Source: Nocardia terrae
GTDB lineage: Bacteria; Actinomycetota; Actinomycetes; Mycobacteriales; Mycobacteriaceae
Direction: 5' to 3'
DNA length: 64,000 bases
Assembly: GCF_009760405.1 (NCBI RefSeq)
Contig: NZ_WRPP01000001.1
Coordinates: 1,426,001 to 1,490,000 of the forward strand
A model generated the notes under the pieces. That model was not told the DNA's origin. It saw only the letters and a program-made list of their open reading frames with translations, and made no database searches. Made by a program: the position numbers and the translations under genes. This document shows positions 16,686-25,317 of this stretch, piece by piece. The first letter of the stretch is position 1; each line of letters begins with the position of its first letter.

Positions 16686-17240
16686 ATGCTCGAAACCGTG
16701 ATCCTCGGGATGCTGGCGCTGCGCCCGCTGTCCGGTTATGACCTCGGCAAGTGGATGGACGGCCCGGGCCGGTTCATCGGCTACCGGGTGACTCTGCCTC
16801 AGGTGTACCGGACGCTGGCCAAGATGGGAGAGCGGGGTTTGGTCGCCTTCCAGGTCGACCCGCGCGAAGGCAAACCCGATGCCAAGATCTACACGCTCAC
16901 CACCGCGGGTAAGGCGGCGTTGCTGGAGTGGGCCCACTCGCCGTACGAGCCCGCCCCGCGTCCGATGGATCCCGACTTCATGTTGCGGTTCCTGTTGGGC
17001 GGCATGTTCGGTCGCGACATCGCCGTCGAGGTCCTGCGCGCCGAGCTCGACTACCGTCGCGAGCAGGTGCGCAACCCCACCCGGGTCGGCGAACTGTCCG
17101 CGGCTTTCGCGCCCATCGACGAGGTCGACCCGCAGTGGGCCGCACAGGTTCTCGCGGCCGGGCATGAACAAGGTCGTGCCTCCACGGCCGCCTACATCGG
17201 CTGGTTGGAGGTCACACTCGCGGATTTCGAGAACCGCTGA
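16686..17240 (+). CDS. PadR-family regulator 1
   Basis: This 184-residue PadR regulator has an N-terminal winged helix (VILGMLALRPLSGYDLGKWM, then YRTLAKMGERGLVAFQV and the wing DAKIYTLTTAGK). A C-terminal helical dimerisation domain follows. It is closely similar to the PadR protein encoded at 21350-21916 (shared GRFIGY/GRYIGY, DPREGKPDAKIYTLT, DPDFMLR). It stands just before the first sulfatase gene, whose promoter carries a PadR-type ATGT-N8-ACAT site, so it probably controls the sulfatase island. The inducer is unknown. Confidence 0.88.
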   Translation: MLETVILGMLALRPLSGYDLGKWMDGPGRFIGYRVTLPQVYRTLAKMGERGLVAFQVDPREGKPDAKIYTLTTAGKAALLEWAHSPYEPAPRPMDPDFMLRFLLGGMFGRDIAVEVLRAELDYRREQVRNPTRVGELSAAFAPIDEVDPQWAAQVLAAGHEQGRASTAAYIGWLEVTLADFENR

Positions 17241-17298
17241 CGAGCTCGGGCCGGGCGGTCGGGGTGGTCCTGGCACATCACAGAATCTCCACCGGCCG

Positions 17299-17513
17299 TC
17301 ATTTCGCCTCGTCGTCGGCGACGCACCGGATGGTCGGGTGACGTTCGGGGCCTCGACGAAGGAGTACATCGATGGCGTCCGCGCCGTTCACCGCGAGGAT
17401 CTTGTCCACGACCGTGGTGAAGTAGTCGACCGATTCCGAGATCGGCCGGTCGGAGTCGTAGTCGGGGCCGCCGCGATCGCGAGGGCGATACCGATCCGGT
17501 GCGGCATTCCCAT
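17299..17513 (-). pseudogene. Possible frameshifted small gene
   Basis: An ATG at 17513 with a good GAGGAG ribosome binding site opens a frame beginning MGMPHRIGIALAI. That frame soon becomes Thr/Ser/Arg-rich and stops. Shifting one frame gives a more protein-like continuation, PDYDSDRPISESVDYF, then TTVVDKILAVNGADAIDVLL, ending in a stop at 17299. This looks like one small gene of about 70 residues broken by a single-base indel. It lies in the 395-base gap between PadR 1 and the first sulfatase. A sequencing error or a chance frame are the alternatives. No family recognised. Confidence 0.35.
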
Positions 17514-17588
17514 GTGAAACTCCTCAGTCATATCTGTGTCAGCAGTCATCGGTGAGCCGAAGATGACGCTTGTTTGCGTCCGGTTGAT

Positions 17589-17604
17589 ATGTTCGAATGT
17601 ACAT
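17589..17604. promoter_or_regulatory. PadR-type operator before sulfatase 1
   Basis: ATGT-TCGAATGT-ACAT matches the ATGT-N8-ACAT arrangement bound by PadR dimers. The symmetry extends to 7-base arms, GATATGT (17586-17592) and ACATATC (17601-17607). It lies 32 bases before the sulfatase start, where a repressor would block transcription. Confidence 0.7.
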
Positions 17605-17635
17605 ATCGTAGACAGTCTCGGAAAGGACCTGCCCG

Positions 17636-19417
17636 ATGCGCGCGATCATGGTCATGTTCGACAGTCTCAATCGGCACCTGCTACCGCCTTACGGCGCGGA
17701 CTGGACGCACGCACCCAACTTCGCGCGGCTGGCCGAGCGCACCGCGACCTTCGACAACTGCTGGGCCGGATCCATGCCGTGTATGCCCGCCCGCCGCGAA
17801 ATCCACACGGGCAGACACAATTTCCTGCATCGCAGCTGGGGGCCGCTGGAGCCGTTCGATGACTCCATGCCGGAATTGTTGAAGCGCGCGGGTGTTCACA
17901 CGCATCTGGTTACCGATCACCCGCACTACTGGGAGGACGGCGGAGCCACCTATCACCCGCGTTACAGCAGTTTCGAGTTCTTTCGCGGCCAGGAGGGGGA
18001 CCCGTGGAAGGCGCATGTCGCCGATCCGGCGAATCCGGCCGATCTCAAACGCATCCGGCGCGCGTCCTACCGGCAGGATCTGGTCAACCGGCAGTACATG
18101 GACACCGAGGAGCGGCATCCGCAAACTCTGACCTTCGACGCGGGCCTGGAATTCCTGCGCACCAACGCCGATCAGGACCGCTGGTTCCTGCAGATCGAGG
18201 GCTTCGACCCACACGAGCCGTTCTTCACCCACCAGCGGTACAAGGACCTCTACCCGCACGACTACGACGGCCCGCGCTTCGACTGGCCCGACTACAAGCC
18301 GGTGACCGAAACCGCGCAGCAGGTCCAGCACGCCCGCTACGAGTACGCCGCACTGCTGTCGATGTGCGACCACTCGCTGGGCCGGGTGCTCGACTTCATG
18401 GACGAGCGGGCGATGTGGAACGACACCATGCTCATCGTGTGCACCGACCACGGATTGCTGCTCGGTGAAAAGGACTGGTGGGGCAAGAGCATTCAGCCCT
18501 GGTTCAACGAACTCGTGCATCTGCCGCTGTTCGTGTGGGACCCGCGCCACGGCGTCACCGGCGAACGGCGCGAGTCCCTCGTCCAGACCATCGATCTCGC
18601 GCCGACACTGCTCGAATTCTTCGGCGTCGAACCCACCGCCGACATGCAGGGCAAGCCGCTACCGGTCGCCGCCGATGAATCGATCCACGACGGCGCGCTT
18701 TTCGGTATTTTCGGCGGGCACGTCAATGTCACCGACGGCCGCTACGTCTACATGCGCGCCCCGGCCTCACCCGAGAACACGCCGCTGGACGAATACACCC
18801 TGATGCCCACCCATATGAACAGCCGCTTCTCGACCGACGAACTCGCGAATATCGCACTGGCCGAGCCCTTCTCGTTCACCAAGGGTGTGCGCACCCTGCG
18901 GATCCCCGGCCGCACCTTCATCGACGCCTACCAGTTCGGCACCCTGCTGTTCGATCTGGAAACCGATCCGGAACAACGCAACCCGATCGTCGACGACTCG
19001 CAGGAACTCCGCATGGCCGGACTGCTCGCGGACCTGATGCGCGCGAATGACGCCCCGCCCGGGCAGTTCACCCGGCTCGGACTACCCGTGACCGGCCCGG
19101 TCGCCATGGAACACCTGCTGGTCCGCGCCCAGCGCGAACAAGCCGAACGGGCGGCCGAACCGCTGCCCCGTCCGGAGGACTTCCCCGACAGTCGCCTGTC
19201 GGTGGTCACGCCGATTCACGAACTGCTCGCCGACCGGGTCGCCGGAGACATACTGCGGCAACGACTTCCGATGCTCGCCGACACCGAGATGCTCCAGGTC
19301 TTCGGCACGGCCTCCCTGCTCGACCTGGCGGCGCTGGTCCGGCGGATCATCACCCCGGACCTGCTGCGCGCCGTCGCCGACGATCTGTCCGCCCTGGATG
19401 TCCCGGCGCCGCGCTGA
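17636..19417 (+). CDS. Type I formylglycine sulfatase 1
   Basis: This 593-residue arylsulfatase-family hydrolase removes sulfate esters. The formylglycine signature is Cys49-M-P-A-R53 followed by REIHTGR; Cys49 would be oxidised to formylglycine by the enzyme encoded at 20318-21292. Metal-binding segments MVMFDSLNRHLLPPY at the N-terminus and VCTDHGLLLGEKDWWGK are visible. No signal peptide is seen, so it acts in the cytosol on imported sulfated substrate. A Leu/Ala-rich C-terminal extension of about 100 residues follows the core. GGAAAGGA precedes the ATG. A PadR-type operator lies in its promoter. Confidence 0.9.
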   Translation: MRAIMVMFDSLNRHLLPPYGADWTHAPNFARLAERTATFDNCWAGSMPCMPARREIHTGRHNFLHRSWGPLEPFDDSMPELLKRAGVHTHLVTDHPHYWEDGGATYHPRYSSFEFFRGQEGDPWKAHVADPANPADLKRIRRASYRQDLVNRQYMDTEERHPQTLTFDAGLEFLRTNADQDRWFLQIEGFDPHEPFFTHQRYKDLYPHDYDGPRFDWPDYKPVTETAQQVQHARYEYAALLSMCDHSLGRVLDFMDERAMWNDTMLIVCTDHGLLLGEKDWWGKSIQPWFNELVHLPLFVWDPRHGVTGERRESLVQTIDLAPTLLEFFGVEPTADMQGKPLPVAADESIHDGALFGIFGGHVNVTDGRYVYMRAPASPENTPLDEYTLMPTHMNSRFSTDELANIALAEPFSFTKGVRTLRIPGRTFIDAYQFGTLLFDLETDPEQRNPIVDDSQELRMAGLLADLMRANDAPPGQFTRLGLPVTGPVAMEHLLVRAQREQAERAAEPLPRPEDFPDSRLSVVTPIHELLADRVAGDILRQRLPMLADTEMLQVFGTASLLDLAALVRRIITPDLLRAVADDLSALDVPAPR

Positions 19418-19555
19418 CCCGCTCCCGGTCTTCACACGCGCCTGCCGGGGTGTCGCTGTCTCGGTGGATATTCCGGCGGGCGGACGTTTGTGGAAGCGAA
19501 CACCGGATCGGCGCTCGGATGCTGCGGAGCGAGTTGTCGGTCGGTCGCCTCGGCT

Positions 19556-19879
19556 TCAGTGCGTCATGACGGCCGACAGCGTGCACGCCGTCGTCGCGAG
19601 CGCGACCGTGCCGGCGGTAACCAGGAGGGGCACGGAGGTGTGGTGGATACCCCTGCGCAGCAAGCGATTGCGGTGCCAGCCGAGTATCGAGACCAAAAGC
19701 ATGAGTGCCGCCGCCACCGCCGCCGAACCGGCGGCGGGCGCGTGGTCCGCGACCACGGCGGAGCGGGTGAGCAGGGCTGCGAGGGCGGCGCAGGAGGCGG
19801 CGGTGCGTCGCCAGGCGAGGGCGGTGCGCTCGGCGGCCAGTCCGGCGTCGCGGTCCCCGGTTCCGATCGGTTCGGTCAC
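19556..19879 (-). CDS. DUF202 small membrane protein B
   Basis: This 107-residue integral membrane protein of the DUF202 family has the family motif LAAERTALAWRRTA near residue 12 and three hydrophobic helices. The GTG start at 19879 overlaps the stop of the upstream DUF202 gene (19876-20220), so the two are translationally coupled. Such pairs are common in actinomycetes. Function is unknown; it is probably a small heteromeric membrane complex. The pair interrupts the sulfatase island on the opposite strand. Confidence 0.8.
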   Translation of the reverse strand: MTEPIGTGDRDAGLAAERTALAWRRTAASCAALAALLTRSAVVADHAPAAGSAAVAAALMLLVSILGWHRNRLLRRGIHHTSVPLLVTAGTVALATTACTLSAVMTH

Positions 19880-20220
19880 GACAGCACGACGGCCGCGGCG
19901 GCGAGCACGGAGATCACGGTCATGCCGGCTCCGAGGATCGGCGCAGGGCCCGGACCGGGCAGTGCCGCACCGGCTCGCATGGCGCGCTCCACCGCACACC
20001 AGCGGCGGTACGAGCCGATCGATAGGAGGAAGGCCATGGCGATGCAGACGAGCACGGCCGCGCGCAGCAGGCCCGCCGCGCCCAGCGGCTCCACGAGGGT
20101 GTGCACGGCGACGGCTCCGGCCAGCAGTCCGAGGGCAGTGCGGATCCAGGCCAGGAAGGTGCGTTCATTGGCGAGGGTGAATCGGTAGTCGATCGGTTCG
20201 GGGTGCTCGTCGGACTTCAT
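19876..20220 (-). CDS. DUF202 small membrane protein A (YidH-like)
   Basis: This 114-residue protein is of the DUF202/YidH type, with the diagnostic LANERTFLAWIRTALGLLAG at about residues 16-35, then two more transmembrane helices. ATG at 20220 is preferred (AGAAAG 8 bases upstream); a GTG at 20229 is in frame. It is first of a coupled pair with the second DUF202 gene. Role unknown. Confidence 0.85.
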   Translation of the reverse strand: MKSDEHPEPIDYRFTLANERTFLAWIRTALGLLAGAVAVHTLVEPLGAAGLLRAAVLVCIAMAFLLSIGSYRRWCAVERAMRAGAALPGPGPAPILGAGMTVISVLAAAAVVLS

Positions 20221-20266
20221 CGCGATCACTTTCTTCGGTCAGCCGCCGTGAATTCAACCCCCCGCT

Positions 20267-20282
20267 ATGTACCCTGGAACAT
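20267..20282. promoter_or_regulatory. PadR-type operator before FGE gene
   Basis: ATGT-ACCCTGGA-ACAT again fits ATGT-N8-ACAT; flanking bases extend it to TATGT/ACATA. It lies 35 bases before the GTG start of the formylglycine-generating enzyme and on the divergent side faces the DUF202 pair. The same architecture before sulfatase 1 suggests co-regulation of enzyme and maturase. Confidence 0.7.
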
Positions 20283-20317
20283 AAGAGGGCAACGAGTCAA
20301 ACCCGAGGAGGGTGACA

Positions 20318-21292
20318 GTGGACGACAACGAATCGAGGCCGCGCTGCTGCGCGCCGAGCCGGAGTGGGAGTGCGGTGGAGGCTTCCCCGGGCGTCGGTGG
20401 CGGGCAACGGTTACCGGTTGCCGCCGGTGCCGTCGACGTCACGGGCATGATCGGCTTGCCGGGCGGTGAATTCCTCATGGGCACCGAGGACGGTGCCGGT
20501 TATCCGAACGATGGCGAGGGGCCGGTGCGTCCGGTTCGTGTGAGCCCATTCCTGATCGACGCCTGCGCGGTTTCCAACGATCGTTTCGCGGCCTTCGTCG
20601 CGGCGACCGGCTACCGCACCGAGGCGGAGCGTCTGGGCTGGTCCTATGTCTTCGCGGGGTTCCTGACCGCCGCCCTGCGGCGCGCCGCCCCGCGTCCGGA
20701 ACGCACGCCGTGGTGGTGCGGCGTGGACGGGGCGAGCTGGGATCACCCGGAAGGCCCCGGCAGCGATCTGGCCGAGCGCGGCGATCATCCGGTCGTCCAC
20801 GTGTCCTGGAACGACGCCCGGGCGTACTGCGACTGGGCGGGCAAGCGGCTGCCGACCGAGGCCGAGTGGGAGTACGCGGCGCGGGGCGGCCTGGTGCAGG
20901 CGCGCTATCCGTGGGGCGACGAACTCGATCCCGGGGGTGAATACCGGTGCAATATCTGGCGCGGCACGTTCCCCGTCAAGAACACCGCCGCCGACGGCTA
21001 CCGCGGCACCGCACCCGTGAACGCGTTCGCGCCCAACGGATTCGGCCTCTACAACACCTGCGGCAACGTATGGGAATGGTGCGCCGACCGGTGGGGTACC
21101 GGGCACGGCGCGGGACCGCTGGTGGATCCGGCGGGACCCGCGGCCGGCTCGGACCGGCTGATCCGCGGCGGTTCGCACATGTGCCACGACTCCTACTGCT
21201 TCCGCTACCGGGTCGCCGCCCGCTCGGCCAATTCTCCCGACTCCTCGGCGGGGCACACCGGTTTCCGATGCGCGTTCACGGTTGCTTCTTGA
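20318..21292 (+). CDS. Formylglycine-generating enzyme
   Basis: This 324-residue FGE/SUMF1-fold oxidase converts the sulfatase motif cysteine to Cα-formylglycine. The conserved body shows LPGGEFLMGTED, VHVSWNDARAYCDWAGKRLP, TEAEWEYAARGG, YNTCGNVWEWCADRW and RGGSHMCHDSYCFRYR. The last holds the catalytic pair Cys289-x4-Cys294, so this is a true copper-type FGE rather than a paralog of other function. The GTG at 20318 has GGAGG 7 bases upstream; a GTG at 20312 overlaps that site. It serves the two sulfatases encoded nearby. Confidence 0.93.
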   Translation: MDDNESRPRCCAPSRSGSAVEASPGVGGGQRLPVAAGAVDVTGMIGLPGGEFLMGTEDGAGYPNDGEGPVRPVRVSPFLIDACAVSNDRFAAFVAATGYRTEAERLGWSYVFAGFLTAALRRAAPRPERTPWWCGVDGASWDHPEGPGSDLAERGDHPVVHVSWNDARAYCDWAGKRLPTEAEWEYAARGGLVQARYPWGDELDPGGEYRCNIWRGTFPVKNTAADGYRGTAPVNAFAPNGFGLYNTCGNVWEWCADRWGTGHGAGPLVDPAGPAAGSDRLIRGGSHMCHDSYCFRYRVAARSANSPDSSAGHTGFRCAFTVAS

Positions 21293-21324
21293 CATCGTCC
21301 CTTCGATTGGGGATTGTGATTCGT

Positions 21325-21340
21325 ATATTCCTAGGAACAT
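21325..21340. promoter_or_regulatory. PadR-type operator before PadR 2
   Basis: ATAT-TCCTAGGA-ACAT differs from ATGT-N8-ACAT by one base and its 8-base centre TCCTAGGA is itself a perfect palindrome. It ends 9 bases before the ATG of PadR 2, as expected for autorepression and control of the sulfatase 2 unit. Confidence 0.6.
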
Positions 21341-21349
21341 AGGAGACCG

Positions 21350-21916
21350 ATGCAGCTCGATTACGTGATCCTGGGCGCGCTGGCACTGGGCCGCTACTCC
21401 GGATACGACCTGCGCCGCTGGATGGAAGGCCCCGGCCGGTATATCGGCTACGGCGTGCAGCTACCGCAGATCTACCGCCGCCTGGGCAAGCTGGTCGAGC
21501 ACGGCTGGGTGGAATTCGACATCGACCCACGCGAGGGCCGCCCCGACGCCAAGATCTACACGTTGACCGACGCGGGACGCGAGGTGCTGTTGGACTGGGC
21601 GCGTTCACCGTTCGAGCCGTCACCGCGGCCGAAGGATCCGGATTTCATGCTGCGCCTGATCTTCGCGGGCCAGTTGGATCGCGAGATCGCCATCGACATC
21701 GTCCGCACCGAGCTGGAATACCGCCGCAAACACGACAACCTCTCCGCGGCGACGCCGTTTCCCGCCGAATACGAGCCGCAGATCCCGGAGCTGGATCCGG
21801 AGTGGGCGCGCGAGATACAGACCATGGCACACGAACACGGGTATGCCTCCACCGCGAGTTATATCGCCTGGCTCGAGCTGACGCTCGCGCGACTGGAGGC
21901 CGGCCGCGCGAACTGA
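21350..21916 (+). CDS. PadR-family regulator 2
   Basis: This 188-residue PadR regulator is a close paralog of the protein at 16686-17240. It has the winged helix VILGALALGRYSGYDLRRWM and wing DAKIYTLTDAGRE at residues 1-80 and a helical C-terminus. An operator-like palindrome overlaps its leader. It is followed 68 bases later by sulfatase 2, so it probably represses itself and the sulfatase-transporter-glycosidase genes in response to a substrate-derived signal. Confidence 0.88.
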   Translation: MQLDYVILGALALGRYSGYDLRRWMEGPGRYIGYGVQLPQIYRRLGKLVEHGWVEFDIDPREGRPDAKIYTLTDAGREVLLDWARSPFEPSPRPKDPDFMLRLIFAGQLDREIAIDIVRTELEYRRKHDNLSAATPFPAEYEPQIPELDPEWAREIQTMAHEHGYASTASYIAWLELTLARLEAGRAN

Positions 21917-21984
21917 GCACGGTCGACGGGGGGATTGCTTTCCGACGGGGGTTGTCGGCCATATCTTTTCGAGGAACCGCACCC

Positions 21985-23550
21985 ATGCGCATCATCTATG
22001 TCGATGTCGACACCTTGCGTGCCGATCACACCACCCCCTACGGCTACCACCGCCCGACCACACCGAATCTGCAACGGCTGGCCGACAAGTCGGTGGTCTT
22101 CGACCGCTACTACTGCTCGGATTCGCCGTGCATGCCCTCGCGCACCGCGCTCACCAGCGGACAGTTCGGCATCACCAATGGTGTGATCGGCCACTTCGGA
22201 CCCGCCGCGCAGTTCCGCCTGGACGCCGGTCACGGTCCCGAGCCCGACCGGCCGCTGCTGGGTCAGCTGCTCCAGTTCGGCGGCTATCACACCGCCGCGG
22301 TGTCGGTGTTCGCCGAACGCCACCGCGCCTACTACTTCCACGGCAATTTCCGCGAATCCATTCGTGCGACACCGAATTGGGGTGACGAGGACGCCGCCGA
22401 CGTCAACCGCGCCGCCATCGACTGGATTCGCCGCCACGCCGACCGGGACAACTGGTATCTGCATCTGACCTACTGGGAACCGCACACCAACTACACCCAG
22501 CCGGTCGAGTGGACCGACAAGATGGCGGAGTCGGGTCCGGTGCAAGAGTGGCCCGATGCCGAGACGATCGCCGCGCACGCCGAAATCTACGGTCCGCGAA
22601 GCGCTTTGGATCTCAACTATTCGCTCATGGGTGACGGGCGTTCGCCGGTGCCGCACAATATGCCCGACAACATCACCTCCCGCGCGGATTTCGAGCACCT
22701 GATCAACGGCTTCGACGGCGCGATCGCCTACTGGGACCATCACTTCGGTCAACTGGTGGCCACCCTCGAGCAGCTGGGCATCGCGGGGGAGACCGCGATC
22801 ATCGTCAGCGCCGACCACGGAGAATCCTTCGGCGAGAACGGTTCCTACGCCGAACACGGCCTCGCCAACGAGCCCACCCACCGCCTGCCGCTGGTCTTCT
22901 ACTGGCCCGGCGTCACCGACGACCTCCCGGCCGACGCGCGCCGCAATGACGCCCTGCTCTACAACATCGACTACGCACCGACCGTGTGCGAATTGCTCGG
23001 ATTGCCGAAACCAGCAGGCTGGCAGGGGGAATCGTTCGCACCGGCGGTGCGTGGTGAATCCCTGGATTCCCGCGATTACCTGGTGCTGGGCCACGGCGCG
23101 CACACCTACCAGCGCGCTGTGCGCACTCGCGATCACCTCTACATCCGCACCTATCACCCCGGCGCCTTCCGCGCCGAATGGGAACAACTCTTCGACGTCA
23201 CGAAGGACCCGTACCTCACCACGGATCTCCTGGACTCCGAACCCGAACTCGCCACCGCCATGCGAGCCCGTCTCGCCGAATGGCACTACACCTACGCCGG
23301 ACACCCCGGCGCACTGCCGGATCCGATGCAGACCACCCTGCAGACCGGTCCCACCTACTACAACGACCCGGCCACCTACGCGCGCCACCTGCGCGAGACC
23401 GGCCGCGCCCACCTCGCCGACGACCTCGAGGCGCGCCTGACGACCGCGGCCGTGCCGGTCTCCTGGCACGCCCCCGACCGCCCCCGCACCGCGCAACTCG
23501 CCGCCCGCTGGGGCGAACTCGCCCGCGCCTTCGCGCAGCCGCGGCGCTGA
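21985..23550 (+). CDS. Type I formylglycine sulfatase 2
   Basis: This 521-residue sulfatase starts MRIIYVDVDTLRADHTTPYG (metal-binding Asp pair). The formylglycine signature is Cys49-M-P-S-R53 followed by TALTSGQ; the cysteine is at the same residue number as in sulfatase 1. SADHGESFGENGSYAEHG carries the second metal-binding cluster and HRLPLVFYWPG follows. No signal peptide is visible, so it is probably cytosolic. The ATG at 21985 with GAGGA 9 bases upstream is preferred over an open frame that extends back into PadR 2. The substrate differs or overlaps with that of sulfatase 1; it cannot be told from sequence. Confidence 0.9.
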   Translation: MRIIYVDVDTLRADHTTPYGYHRPTTPNLQRLADKSVVFDRYYCSDSPCMPSRTALTSGQFGITNGVIGHFGPAAQFRLDAGHGPEPDRPLLGQLLQFGGYHTAAVSVFAERHRAYYFHGNFRESIRATPNWGDEDAADVNRAAIDWIRRHADRDNWYLHLTYWEPHTNYTQPVEWTDKMAESGPVQEWPDAETIAAHAEIYGPRSALDLNYSLMGDGRSPVPHNMPDNITSRADFEHLINGFDGAIAYWDHHFGQLVATLEQLGIAGETAIIVSADHGESFGENGSYAEHGLANEPTHRLPLVFYWPGVTDDLPADARRNDALLYNIDYAPTVCELLGLPKPAGWQGESFAPAVRGESLDSRDYLVLGHGAHTYQRAVRTRDHLYIRTYHPGAFRAEWEQLFDVTKDPYLTTDLLDSEPELATAMRARLAEWHYTYAGHPGALPDPMQTTLQTGPTYYNDPATYARHLRETGRAHLADDLEARLTTAAVPVSWHAPDRPRTAQLAARWGELARAFAQPRR

Positions 23551-23829
23551 CAGCCGCGGAATCCGACATGACCCACGCCCGCGCGGTGCACCCACCGGAC
23601 CTGTACCCGCCCGCCGTCGCGGTCTCCGTTTCCGCGGAGGGACGCAGCGGCGTGATGTCCGAGGCTCCGGTGCGGCCTGCACCCCGGCCCAGGGCGCTCA
23701 CCGCCATCGGGAAGCTCACGCCGAGGCAGCGCTGGAACGCCGCGCGAGTGCCCATGGCCTCGCGTGGCGGATACGGGCGAGCCATCGGCCGCCGTCCCGA
23801 GACGTTCCCATACGACGAAAAGAACACCC

Positions 23830-25317
23830 ATGCAGCAGTTTTCATTCAGGCCCGGTGAGGTTGCACCGTCCGGGTCGTTCGCGGACGCGGCACCGGCGGA
23901 CGCCGGACCGTCCGCGATGGCCGATGCGGGCGGATCGATCGGCACGTCCGCCATGCCGGTTGCGGCCGCATCGCCCGGACCCGACGGACATGCCGACACG
24001 GACGTGCCCGCCGATACCGCGTCCCCGGGCGAGAACCGCCGCGCCTGGCGGCAGCTGGCGCTGCTGAGCGGGCTGATCAGTATGGACAACAGCGAGGGCG
24101 CGGTGATGTCCACGCTGTTTCCCGCGGTGCGGGCGGCGCTGGATCTGAAGCTGTCGGCGCTGGGAAACATGCTGGCGGTCAGCAAGATCCTGACCATGAT
24201 CTTCGGCCCGATCTGGGTGGCCGTGGCGGTGCGATACGGGCGCAAGCGGATCCTGGTGGTGTTCTGCGGATTGTGGGGTGTGTGGTCGGTCGCGGCCGGG
24301 TGCTCGCAGAACTACGCGCAGCTGTTCGCGTTGTATTCGATTGCCGCCGTGGGCTTCGCGGCGGGTGGTCCGCTGATCAACGGCATCCTGTCGGACCTGT
24401 TCCCGGATCGGCGTCGAGGCCGTGCGGCGGGCTGGCTCTATGCCGGATTCGCGGTGACCGGCGCGATCCTCACGCCGCTGTTCGGTCAGCTCTCACGGGT
24501 CGAGAACGGCTGGCGTTATGGCTTTTTCATCGTCGGCGCGGTCACCATCGGCTGCGGTCTGCTGGTGTGGCGGTATTTCGTCGATCCGCGCATCGGAGCG
24601 GCCGACGGAGTGGCGCACGCACCGGTCGCCGCCACCCCCGGCCGCCGACAGGTGCTGGCGGCGTTGCGCTCCCGCACCCTGTGGGTGATCATGGCGCAGC
24701 GGGTCACCACCCCGCAGTTGGCCTTCCTGAGTTTCGGCGTCGTCTTCATGGTCGACGTCCGGCATTTCAGCACCGCACAGGCCGCACTGGTCAGCCCGGT
24801 CGCGATGCTCATGTACGTGGTCGGCACCGTGCTCGGCGGTTACGTCGGCGACCGCGCCGGCGCCCGGTTCCCCGGCGGCGGGCGCGTGGCGGTGTGGCAG
24901 GCGTCGGTGCTGGCATGGGCGGCGGCGACCGCCTTGGCCACCCAGATCCGATGGCCCTCGATCTGGGTGTACGCGATCATGTTCGCGATGGTGGGCCTGA
25001 CGCAGGGTTTCGGCCCGGGCAGCAACCGCCCGATCCTGACCTCGGTGACCCGTCCCGAATTACGCAGTGCCGCCTTCTCTTTGCTCCTCAGTGCGGAGGC
25101 CCTGGGTTGGGCTGCCGGCACCGTGCTGATCGGCTACGCCGGCGACGCGTTCGGCCTGCGGGCGGCGGTGCTCTGGCTGGCCGTGGTGACCTCCCTGGCC
25201 AACGGACTGCTCATGACCCTCCTCTACCGGCCATACCGGCGCGAATCCGCCGCACTCACCGCCGAATTGGCCGCTGAGCGCGCCTGCGACGCCCCTACTG
25301 GAAAGCACACCGAATGA
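23830..25317 (+). CDS. MFS transporter of the sulfatase island
   Basis: This 495-residue major facilitator has about 12 hydrophobic helices starting near residue 75. The loop-2/3 motif is VAVRYGRKRILVVFCG, and FPDRRRGRAAGWLYAGFAV is a typical cytoplasmic-loop segment. An unusual N-terminal extension of about 70 Ala/Asp/Pro-rich residues precedes the first helix. The stop overlaps the ATG of the glycosidase gene (ATGA), so the two are coupled. The likely role is uptake of the sulfated or desulfated glycoside. A 279-base non-coding gap separates it from sulfatase 2. Confidence 0.85.
   Translation: MQQFSFRPGEVAPSGSFADAAPADAGPSAMADAGGSIGTSAMPVAAASPGPDGHADTDVPADTASPGENRRAWRQLALLSGLISMDNSEGAVMSTLFPAVRAALDLKLSALGNMLAVSKILTMIFGPIWVAVAVRYGRKRILVVFCGLWGVWSVAAGCSQNYAQLFALYSIAAVGFAAGGPLINGILSDLFPDRRRGRAAGWLYAGFAVTGAILTPLFGQLSRVENGWRYGFFIVGAVTIGCGLLVWRYFVDPRIGAADGVAHAPVAATPGRRQVLAALRSRTLWVIMAQRVTTPQLAFLSFGVVFMVDVRHFSTAQAALVSPVAMLMYVVGTVLGGYVGDRAGARFPGGGRVAVWQASVLAWAAATALATQIRWPSIWVYAIMFAMVGLTQGFGPGSNRPILTSVTRPELRSAAFSLLLSAEALGWAAGTVLIGYAGDAFGLRAAVLWLAVVTSLANGLLMTLLYRPYRRESAALTAELAAERACDAPTGKHTE

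Noticed and set aside
16569..17369. Upstream extension of the RNA ligase frame on the minus strand
   Set aside because: It runs antisense to the conserved PadR gene and shows no ligase or other motif; the ligase domain is complete from ATG 16568.
23568..23858. 96-codon plus-strand frame between sulfatase 2 and the MFS gene
   Set aside because: No ribosome binding site, Arg/Ala/Pro-rich composition and overlap with the MFS start; probably chance.
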